The notes under the pieces were generated by a model. The model searched no databases, was not told the DNA's origin, and saw only the letters and a list, made by a program, of their open reading frames with translations. The translations under genes and the position numbers were made by a program. From Porphyra umbilicalis (Eukaryota > Rhodophyta > Bangiophyceae > Bangiales > Bangiaceae), in NCBI GenBank assembly GCA_002049455.2, contig KV919129.1, forward strand, positions 1 through 64,000: a stretch of 64,000 nt of DNA. The letters are read 5' to 3'. Positions 45,157 to 54,037 of this stretch are shown here, in pieces; within the stretch, counting starts at the first letter, position 1, and each line of letters starts with the position of its first letter.

Positions 45157-46184
45157 TTATTGCGGCACATAGGCCATGTAGCGGCGAATGGCGGCCTTCA
45201 CAAAGCCAGTGCACATGTCAGGTGTCACGTGGAGAAGCATGGCCGTGAGTTTTGTGAATGGCCAGGCAGAGAATTGCTTAGACGTGACATTGCGTCGCAG
45301 CCAGCTATTCCCGACGGAAAAGACATCCTCCACCGGGTTGAAGTCTGGACTGTATGGGGGCAAGAAGCGCACCATCACCCCCGCTGCCTCCACGACTGCG
45401 ACCGCGAGATTGTCGTGCACTCGGGCGTTGTCAAGGATCAGCACGCAATTCGGCGCTTGGTCATCTCAAGGGAGGGCGGGGTTGTACTCGTTCATGGAAG
45501 GCAGGACCGAGTTGATCAAAAACAGCAGAAATTCAACGGAGGACTGTCCAGGGGGCGGCTTCGTCAGCTTCCAGTCCACCAGCCCGCCGTGCGCTATGGC
45601 CACGATGAAACTCGTCGCGACCCCCTTGGAAGCGTCAATGTAGGTCTCTGCCCGGGCGCCACGCAACGCCCACGCCCACCTGCGGTTGGCCGCCCGTCCG
45701 CGGCGGTGCGCCTCATCGACGGACACGCGACACTCCAACGGGATGACCCACTGGGCAGCCACCCTTGCGGCCTGCGCGGCCTCATTTCGTTGCCGAAAGT
45801 TCGTCTCGATGACCTTGCGCATGATGCCATTGGATGCGAGGATACGCCGCACCGACTCAGGCGACACTCGCAAGTCGTCCGCCATCAGGGCCTGCACCTC
45901 ATTGACGAAGACGGTCGCCTCATCGAGGAAGGCCTCCGGGTACGCCTCGACGGCGGCACAGACGGCACCGCGGATGCCCTCGTGGTTGCGCAGGTTTTCC
46001 TCGTGGACTTCGCGGGTATCCATGTTGGGATGGAATGGATGTCCCCGTGAACGCGCTGGTACAACAAAAAGCGCTCCGCCGAGCGCAAAGAGATGCGCAG
46101 CTCGGCGGCGACGACGGCGACCGGCTTGTGAAGCTCAACCACTTTGTAGACAAGTGCCCGCCGTATCTCGTCTGGGATCGTCAT
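45157..46184 (-). pseudogene. Tc1/mariner (IS630-related) transposase, broken by one frameshift and one stop
   Basis: Starts at the ATG at 46184 with a helix-turn-helix (RRALVYKVVELHKPVAVVAA, then SLRSAERFLLYQRVHG). A frame change near 46020-46030 leads into the main frame (HEENLRNHEGIRGAVCAAVE). The first catalytic Asp is in CRVSVDEAHRRG, the second in VLILDNARVHDN and the Glu in FLPPYSPDFNPVEDVF, with 33 residues between the last two, as in the 27-kb transposase. A TGA at 45466-45468 interrupts the frame between the first and second Asp. It ends at 45157 just after YMAYVPQ. The sequence is clearly a different subfamily from the one at 26.9-28.0 kb. Confidence 0.8.
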
Positions 46185-46187
46185 GGT

Positions 46188-46260
46188 GGGAGGTCAAAGG
46201 GGGGACAGGGGGTCAAACGGGGGACAGGGGGTCAAAGGCGGGACGGGGGGTCGAAAGGGA
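46188..46260 (+). repeat. Tandem repeat, unit about 19-20 bp, nearly four copies
   Basis: GGTCAAAGGGGGGACAGGG recurs with small changes immediately upstream of the transposase ATG at 46184. It could be a terminal or transposase-binding array, but no matching inverted array was found at the other end. Confidence 0.7.
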
Positions 46261-47035
46261 TGGGCGACGCGAGAGGGAACAGAGGCTGACGAAAAATGCA
46301 ATGGTGACTTGCATCTGCCAACCCAGAGGCGAGATGAAGGACTGTATCGCAGCTCGAGAAATCTCCCATTTTCTGGAGATCGCTGTGTGTTTGTGTGGGC
46401 TTCGCCGCGATCGGCATCCTTTTCTGGGAAGGACGGGTACCGAGGCGCAAGAATCTCACGGAATCTCCAAGAGGTTGCAGAGCGCCGCGTCTGAGGTAGA
46501 GGTATGGAGTCATTCGCAGAGAACAAATACGTCTTTCCTTTCTCTTCGGATGGGCGTCAGGCCGTCAGAAGGGCCTCCAGGGCGTTTCCCCGTCCAATGA
46601 CAGCAACGAATTTGGCCTGACAGTGGCTTGATACGCGGACGTTCGACCAATCACCGCCCAGATTGACTCGCCGATCACGGGTAATCTGCGCTGCGACAGC
46701 TCGTCGACGTCGCCATCCGCCTTCCGCTTCCCGCCCCGCCCCCACTGACTCGGTATACACGGCCGACAGAGGGAACCTGCGCCTCGTTGGTGCTCCCTCT
46801 GACCTCCAAAAGCACCGCGACAACAAATGGGACGCCCTTACTATAAAGGGAGGTCGTGTTTTTCGTTCCCCCCATCGTTGCGTAGGTGGCAGCGCTCCAC
46901 AGACAACGAATGTAAACGGCCCGGGTCGCCTGCTTTGACCCCACAGTCCCCGACCTATCCCACCCCCGAATCTTCACAACACGTGCCACCTCGAGCCCTT
47001 CGCACAGCCACCACCACCACCACGTGCCACGTGCG
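46261..47035. other. No gene supported between the two transposases
   Basis: Overlapping short frames exist without domains. No terminal inverted repeat of the neighbouring hAT gene was identified here. Confidence 0.4.
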
Positions 47036-49399
47036 TTACATGTCAAAGAAGCTCTCGACGATAGCATCGAGGTCCCCCAGCTCGATGGGCGACTCGTCGT
47101 CGCAGTCATCGACGACTTCATCGGGCCAGCCCGCTGCAACATCCTGCGCCAGGGCGTGGGCGACGGCAGCGGCCACGGCAATCGGCTGGCCGCCTGGCGC
47201 CACAGGACCGTCCAGGGCTGCCAAAGCGGCCGCCACAGCATCCTCCACGTCCTCAACGCCCTCCTCGACGCCGCCGTCGGGCAGCACAACATCGCCAACA
47301 GCGCCCTCGCCTCCATTCCCGGCGGGGGATCGGGGGGGGGGGGCTGGAGCGCCCGGCGCGCCCGGTGAGCCCTCCATGCCCCCCCCCGCCTCGAGGGGGG
47401 GCGGGTCATCGGCAGCCACGTCCGGAGCGCCGTGCACGACGAGCCCACCATGCGCCCCGCCAAAATCTGCCACGTCGCTGCCGTCAACCAGCCGTAGCAA
47501 GAGCTGCTCAACGGATGACCGCACGTACTCGCCGATGATATCGCCACGGCGGAGCTGCTTCTGATTGACAATTATCTTCCATTGTTTGTCCACCTTGTCG
47601 TCGAGCGTGCGGTTCCGCTTCTGCGACAAGATAACCGAGAGGGCCTTGAAAGTCCTCTCAGAGGCCGCCGAGGAGGTCGGCAGGGAGAACAGCCGGTTGG
47701 CCAGGAAGTGCAGCGTCGGCCACTGGGTACCATACAGTTCCCACCACGTTGCGGGGTGCATCGTCCGGCCGCTCACGGCGGCGGTGCGCACATTCGTGTG
47801 TCGCAAGAAGCTGTCGAGCTCCCGAAGGATGGTCTGCTGGAGCGCGTCATCGCCGTCGCACAGGCTGTGCACGGCCCGCCCGCGAGTGACTGGCAGGTGC
47901 TCGCCCCCCCAGAGGTCGACGCCGACCTGCTAACGACACGGGGCGTAGAAAGGGTCGAGGTAAAAGGCCAAAACCATCAAGGGGTGTGAGTACGAGGAAA
48001 AATGGGCCATCAAACATTTGGACAGAAATGAACGCGCAGCACCAAGCGCACCGAAAAGATTACCGCGCAAGACAATACAAATAGCGGCAAATAAACCGAG
48101 GACAGAGGAGAGCGGGCAGGCGTCTGCCTCGAGTGAGGCCGACAAGCGAAAAAGCAGCTGAAGGCACGGCAAAAAGTCATTGGCGGTTGCCTCAATGGCA
48201 CCGTCGTTGATGACCTCAGCAACAGTTGGAGGCACAGCGAAGGCAAGGGAAGGAGGGCGGTGGGAGTTGAAAAGCAGAACCCGACGAAGACCAGGAAGGT
48301 TGTCGATGAACGCGTGTAGCGTCAGGCTCTGCCCCACCCAGAGGGTGGGGCTAAAGGTCCTCAGCTCGTTGACCTTGTTGCCCGCCGCTTTTTGCGTGGC
48401 ACGGTCGTTGGTCATATCCGCGCGCACTCGCGTACAGCGTCGGAAAAAAACAGTTGCAGCAATGATGAGCTTGAGAATCCGTGCAAAGGGCGGGCGTGCA
48501 CACAGCTCCTTGCCGACGAGGTTGACGGTGTGGGCAAAGCAGCCATAGGATGCCAGCACGAGGCCGTCCGCCTCGGCCATTTTCCGCATTGAGACCATCA
48601 CAGACGCGTTGTCCGTGCACAGCGCCCACAGCCTGCGACTGCAGAGTTCAAGCAGCCGCCTGCCCGTCGCCGTAACCGGCCATTTCTGCAAAGTGTCGGT
48701 CACTGGGAGCAGGATGGACACAGGCAAAGAGGCACGGAAAGCGAGCAGTAGGTTGGGGGCCGACGAGACGGTGGCACCCATGCGAAAAGACGCCATCAGG
48801 AGTGGTTTTGGGAGACACCCAATCACATTGTACGTGGACTTCCCGTTCACGTCCCCCGCCCCGTCGACGGTCACAGGCGCCGTGTCCGCGCCCCTGACAG
48901 CTGCGTCCACATGCGCCATCACTTCCCCACTTGCCGTGTCCAAGCGCGCGCCACCCACTGTACAGGGGTCACCCGGCTCACCAAAGCGACCACTAGAGAC
49001 AAGTAAAAAGAATGACTTCCACTCGGGCGAGTGGAACACAGAAAAGGGTAACCCACCTCCAAAAATAAGCATGGCACACCGCTGCTCCCAGTCATCCAAT
49101 ACATGAGGAGACAGGGGCGGCAAGATCTCTGCACCCGCGGAGCAACTCTCATCCGCCGCACCGGCACATGCCGGGATACCCAGCACAGCGGCTCGTACAT
49201 TCGGATAGAGTGCCCGCACAGCGACACACTCCAGGAGATGCTCCTTCGCTCGCGTCGCGCTGTCAGACATGCCTTTGTACTTTGTACAAAACGGGGCGCA
49301 GCATGACAAAACCCGCTTGCCATCCACGATCGTTATCTCGATAAATCTCCACATGGGTGCAGGAGGCTTCTTCCTCTTGCGAATGAGAGGTGGGACCAT
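47036..49399 (-). pseudogene. hAT-superfamily transposase (BED finger, DUF659-type), complete except for one TAG
   Basis: From the ATG at 49399 the frame covers 787 residues broken only by TAG at 47930-47932. Order: a BED-type zinc finger (CCAPFCTKYKG...H...C at about residues 30-60), the first catalytic Asp in VTVDGAGDVNGKSTYNVIGC, the second in WALCTDNASVMVSMRKM, then YGCFAHTVNLVGKEL. A long helical insertion follows, then FYLDPFYAPCR before the stop. After it comes the dimerisation region with the catalytic Glu in TSSAASERTFKALS and a LDDKVDKQWKIIVNQ segment. A Gly/Pro/Asp-rich tail ends at 47036. hAT enzymes cut and paste with hairpin intermediates and make 8-bp target duplications. The single nonsense codon sits between core and C-terminal region. 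Confidence 0.8.
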
Positions 49400-49696
49400 G
49401 GTGGCAGAGTGCGTGGGGGTGGTAGCGATGGGTGTGTGTAACACAACGGGCCAGACACAAAGCACACCGGTGAGGACGACCGAGAGGGGGAGCAGTGTGG
49501 CGGATGCGACAACGACGGACGCCGGTCAGCGACCACGGCGATCAAGCCCGGGGTCATGCTCCACTCAGAGCGAGACACGTTTGTAAGACGGCGTAAGAAT
49601 TTCACGTAACGTGAAAGACTCGCAGGAAAGCGTCAGTGAGAGGGTCTTGAAATTTCATGCGAAATGACACGACGTGGCGTCAGATTGTACATCACT

Positions 49697-50773
49697 AGTC
49701 TGAGGTCTCAGGGTCGTTCCGCACCGGGCGGTATCGTCGGTAGACCGGTACGCGGAATATACCGCGTACCGGTAAAACAAGATCCAGGCATACCGTTGTT
49801 TACCGGTCGTACAGACGATCCGGTATTTCTGAGCTGAACCAAATGATTGGGATTGGGGGCAGTTGGTCAGAGAGTTGTGTAGATCGGTGACGTTTAAATC
49901 CTGAGAGACTGTTCAACAAATCTCACAACTTGCCAGTCCCAGCCGCCGGCCTGCTTTTTCTGCCACCCCTGCCCAGCAGCCACGAAGACAGCAGGTCTCC
50001 CACTACCGACGTCCTAGCTATGGCGTCGTCTCCACCCCCCCCCCCCCACCTGGGCGGCCGCCCCGACTCGGCCACGCGAAATGAGCGGCGCCGTCGGAGA
50101 CGGCAACGCGTTGTCTTGGCGCTTGTGATGGCGCGGTCGAAGCTGGGCCTGCATGTGCAGGCTCGCGAGCGCAATTTGGCGTATGAGCGCCTCATTGGGG
50201 CAGACGAAGTAGACTCGCAGCAGCACGGCGTGGACATCCGTCGCAGAATCCTCAACAGCCGCGAGCTGCGGCGGCCCGTCCGCCGTGGCCGAGCCAGTAG
50301 GAGGAAGGGAGTCAATCGGGGCCGCAACAGCGGCAGCCGCCAACGCGTTCTGGGACGCCATCGTTGTTGGCACGCCGGCTGCCTCGCGGGAGGCAGATGA
50401 AGACATACTTAGGAGACGTAAACAGCTCGTGGTGAGTGCACGCGGGGGCCAGGGATCTACGGGTGGCAGTCGGAGCGCTTCTCTTTTCGAGAAGCGCCGC
50501 CGGTGTGCACCTTCCGGAGATCCCGGAATGGAATTCACTCAACAGAAAGCACTCAAGTTCCTTTTATTTAACTTCATCAAATCAGTGGGGCTCTAAGCCG
50601 TATTCTCTATGCGTACCGCGATTCACCTACCCCCCATCTTCGATCGCGGGCTCGGTATCGTGCCGCCCACACGTTGTCAACGTGGCCAGCTGTGGCCAAT
50701 GGCTGAGCGAAACCGTATACCGCATACCGCGATACCGGCAAAAGAACCCGGTGCGGAACGACCCTCAGACGAC
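49697..50773. mobile_element. About 1.07-kb non-autonomous element with hAT-like inverted ends
   Basis: AGGGTCGTTCCGCACCGGG at 49710-49728 is perfectly inverted at 50747-50765. Outside it both ends also share GTCTGAGG in inverted orientation, with a 5-bp TCTCA interruption on the left. Both ends carry subterminal CGGTATCG/CGGTA repeats. The left one includes a palindrome at 49744-49773 with 12-bp perfect arms (ACCGGTACGCGG). An AGGG start is typical of hAT termini, and a hAT transposase gene lies directly to the left. No matching 8-bp target duplication was found. The interior holds a protein-like minus-strand stretch, described separately. Confidence 0.62.
50014..50538 (-). other. Protein-like stretch inside the non-autonomous element
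   Basis: A minus-strand frame contains an ATG (about 50362) followed by Ala/Pro-rich sequence and an ordered-looking part (TDVHAVLLRVYFVCPNEALI, then RQIALASLHMQAQLR). It does not resemble a transposase. It could be a captured host exon or chance coding. The plus strand is also open. Confidence 0.25.
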
Positions 50774-51478
50774 TGCCTTACGAAGCGCAACCGACAGCTA
50801 AGCAGCACAGAGCACGGATTTCAACGTTAATCGGAGGAACAGTGCACTTACAAAAGCATTTAGAACGTGGATCAAGTCTTCTCATCACTTTTTTTGTCAA
50901 AACTGAAGCGCCTCACAAAAGTTTACGGATTTCCGGACACATGCTCGCACTCTGCAGCCACACTGCAACCGCCAATTTTTGGAGGTTAGCAATATCGACG
51001 TCGTCATGGTTGACTTTGTATATAGACGTATGCTGAACGTCACAACGACGGGGGGTGGAATCGTCCCTCAGCGCTTGGAGGAGCGGACTCGAGTGTGGTC
51101 GACATTTCTGAAACTGGTGGACATTTGGCCCAGACAGGCTACTACCACAGATGCCAATGTGCGATTGCAATGCGAAAAAGCACATCGGAGCTGTCAGCAG
51201 GCCAGAGTCTCAGTCCTCCAGGACCACAATTGTCGACCAGAAATACTATTTTTGTATTCATATCGCGCCGTCTGCGGATCTCGGCGCGGACAGGCGCACC
51301 GCGGCAAGCACCGCGTCGCCTCCACAGCCCGCATCCCCGCCACGCAGACGCATTGCCGGGCGACACCCGCCGCGCGGCGCGCCGCCGCCGCCGCCCGCTC
51401 CATTCCGGCGCGGGCCTTCCCTCCCTCCCTTTGGTGGCGCCGCCGCGCCGCGCGCACGTCGACCGCCCCCTCGCGGGC

Positions 51479-54037
51479 ATGGCCGGCCGGCCGCGGCCGC
51501 GGCCGCGCGCTCCCCCCCGCCCCCCCCCCGGCTTCCACCCCCCCCCGGCGGCAGCTCCTCCCCCCCCCCCCCCCCGGCAGCGGCGCGGGCCCCCTCTCCC
51601 TCCCCCACCTCCGCCCCGCCGCCGCCGCCGCCGCCGTCGCGCGCGCGGGCGCCTTTTGGGCGGCCGCCGCCCGCGTGTACGGGGCGTACAAGCTGACGGG
51701 CGTCCGCGCCGCGGCGGCGGCGGTGCGCGCGGGCGGCGGCGCCGCGGGGCGCGACGCGGCCGCGGCGGTGTGGGCGCGGCAGCACGCGTGGGCGGGGCGC
51801 GCCATGCGGGGGGTGTGCGTCGGCCTCGGGGGGTTTTACGCCAAGGCGGGGCAGTTTTTGGCGACGCGCGTTGATTTTGGTGCGTTGCGGGGGGGAGGGG
51901 GCGTGGGAGGGGAGGGGGTGCGGGGGGAGGGGGGGTACGTGCGATGGTGTGGGCCAGGAACGCAGTGGGCGGTGGTGCCGCCTGGCGGCAGCGCGGCGGT
52001 GGGTCTGTGGGTCACCGACTGACGCGCCTGCCGTTTTTCTTGGTTTGCTCGGGGTGCCGTCTTTTGACTGGTGACCGACCACCCACGCACCGCCTGCTTC
52101 TGCCGCCGCCGTCCCCCCCTCCCCAGTCCCCCTCCCCATCTGCCGCGCCCTCCACACGGTCCACACGGAGCTGCCGCCCTTCCCCGCCGGCACCCCCCCC
52201 GCGCTCCTCGACGCGGCCTTCCCCGGCCACCCCCTCACCGACCTGTCGGCCGAACCCATCGCCGTTGCGTCCGTCGCGCAGGTGCATACGGCCACCACCC
52301 GCGGCGGCGGCGGCGGCGACCGCCGCCATCCCCCCACCCCCGTCATTGTCAAATTCGCGCGGCCGGGGGGCCTCGCGACCATGGCCGCCGACATGGCCAA
52401 CGTCGGCGCCCTCGCGCGGCTGCTCACCATCACGGACATCCCGTTTGACCTCAGCGGCGCCGTGGCGGAGCTCCGCGCGCAGCTGGCGGGGGAGTTTGAC
52501 TTGGCCCGCGAGGCGGCGGTGCTGTCCGAGGTGGGGGGAACCTCGACCGCCTCGCGCGGGGGGGGCGGGGCGCCGCCTGCGGCGGTGGCGGCGGTGGGGG
52601 CGCGCCGTCGCCCTCCCGCGGGTGGTCGATGGCATGGCGGGGGGGGGGGTGCTCGTCATGACGCGCGTGGGGGGGGTGCCGCTCAGCCGCATGGGCGTGG
52701 GGGGGGAGCAGGGGGGGGGGGGGGCGGTGCGGCAGAGGGGGGGTGCGCGGAGCCGTAGCGGGCTGGGCGCAGCGGCGGGCAGTGCGCAGGATTCTGCGAC
52801 AGCTATACCGGGCGTATGGGGCTATGGTGCTCGTCGACGGGCTGCATCACGCGGACAGGTATGGGGCGTCGGCGCGTCGTTGAGCGGGGGGAGGGTGTCT
52901 GCTTCTGAGCTCGTTTCGGAGGTCTGGTGCGTGGAGGCGCGTCGACCGGCTTCCTCGTCGAGCGTGGATACTGACGGCTGCGCCTGCTCGTTTCATGCCC
53001 TGCGCGGTGTTCCTTTCATGTTCCTGCCCTGCTTTTACATTTTTCTCTTTTGCCCTGCCGCTCCTCCGTCTCCCCGCCCCCTACTCCATAGCCACCCTGG
53101 CAACATCCTCATTGACCGCCACTGGAGCGGCCCGCGCGTCGGCCTCGTGGACTTTGGCCAAGCCAAGCGCCTGACGCCCGCCCAACGCACGGGCATTGCG
53201 CGGCTGGTGGTGGCCCTCGCCGACGGCGACGCGGCGGCCACCGAGGCGCGGCTCACCGCCCTCGGCGTCCGCATTGCGTATGGCAAGGGCGCGGCGGCGG
53301 CCGCCGCGGCGGGCGCCCCCGCGGGCGCCGCCCCCGCGGCTGCGGCGGCGGCGCCGCCTCCCCCGCCGTCCACCGCCCCCACCGCCGCCGCCGCCGCCGC
53401 CACCGCCCGTCGGCGGCGGCCGCTCATTGCGCGCCGCGTCGGCGTGCCCGCCGCCGCCGCGTCGCCGGCGCCGCCCCTAACCGTCGCGCAACGCCACGCG
53501 TATGGGATGTTTGATACGGCCGAGCGGCCCGGCGTCAACGTCAACCCGTTTGGGAATGCCGAGTTGGCGGCGGCGCCCGTGGCGGCCTTCCCCCGCGACC
53601 TCTTTTTCCTCCTCCGCACCGTCCAAATCCTCCGCGGCGTCGCCGCGGGGGCGGGCGTGGGGGACGACCCCAGGGGGGGGTTGGTCGCCGCCTGGGCGCC
53701 GCTCGCGCGGGCGGTGCTCGCCGCCGAGGGGGGGGGGGGTGAGGGGGGGAGCGCGGGGGGAGCCGACTGCGTTTCATGCCCGCACGCGACGGGGCCGCCG
53801 CGGGCGGCGGGGGCGCGTGCACCGTGTGGGGCAAGGAACGCGACGGACATTGCTCTAAAAAAAAAAAAGACACGTGCTGCAAAAAAAGAAAGAGAGAAGG
53901 AAGAAACCGAGTCGAGAAAGAACACCCAGTCGAGCAGACGCACCCAGGTCGAGACCCCCCGGCCGCGGCACACGGCACGGAATAATAGCGCAGACGGGCG
54001 CGGATGCCGCTGGTGGTCTCTAGGACCCCTTGGGTGA
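51479..54037 (+). CDS. ABC1/ADCK/UbiB-family atypical kinase, three visible exons, frame changes at G- and C-runs
   Basis: Exon 1 (to 51879) contains the family's KxGQ motif in GGFYAKAGQFLATRVDF. Exon 2 (52127-52858) has AVASVAQVH, the ATP-binding Lys in VIVKFARPG, GEFDLAREAAVLSE, then NLDRLAR, RAVALPRVVDGM with VLVMTRVGGVPLS, and RILRQLYRAYGAMVLVDGLH. Exon 3 (from 53092) completes HADSHPGNILI (catalytic loop), LVDFGQAKRL (DFG) and a C-terminal FPRDLFFLLRTVQILRG. These are the signatures of ABC1 kinases, which in mitochondria and plastids support quinone and lipid metabolism. Exon 2 needs three frame changes, all at G-runs (about 52533-52538, 52558-52565, 52696-52720). The ATG at 51479 reaches the exon 1 frame only through a change in the C-run at about 51560. 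The stop at 54035 is uncertain for the same reason. A Pro/Ala-rich insert interrupts the C-lobe at about 53290-53470. Confidence 0.85.
51880..52126 (+). other. Intron 1 of the ABC1-family kinase gene
   Basis: Donor TTTTG|GTGCGT and acceptor CCCCCTCCCCAG|TCC with a long pyrimidine tract. The phase-1 join gives VDFVPLPICRAL, fitting the family consensus after the KxGQ helix. Length 247 bp. Confidence 0.8.
52859..53091 (+). other. Intron 2 of the ABC1-family kinase gene
   Basis: Donor GACAG|GTATGG and acceptor CTACTCCATAG|CCAC after a C/T-rich stretch. The phase-2 join exactly rebuilds the catalytic loop HADSHPGN from its two halves. Length 233 bp. Confidence 0.9.

Noticed and set aside
9067-47932. 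Reassigned stop codons (TAA/TAG as Gln or TGA as Trp) to explain in-frame stops
   Set aside because: All three stops also occur as plausible natural ends: TAG for the giant protein and the cysteine-rich gene, TAA for the NLR, TGA for BMT2 and the intact transposase. The conserved housekeeping-like genes contain no internal in-frame stop that would need recoding.
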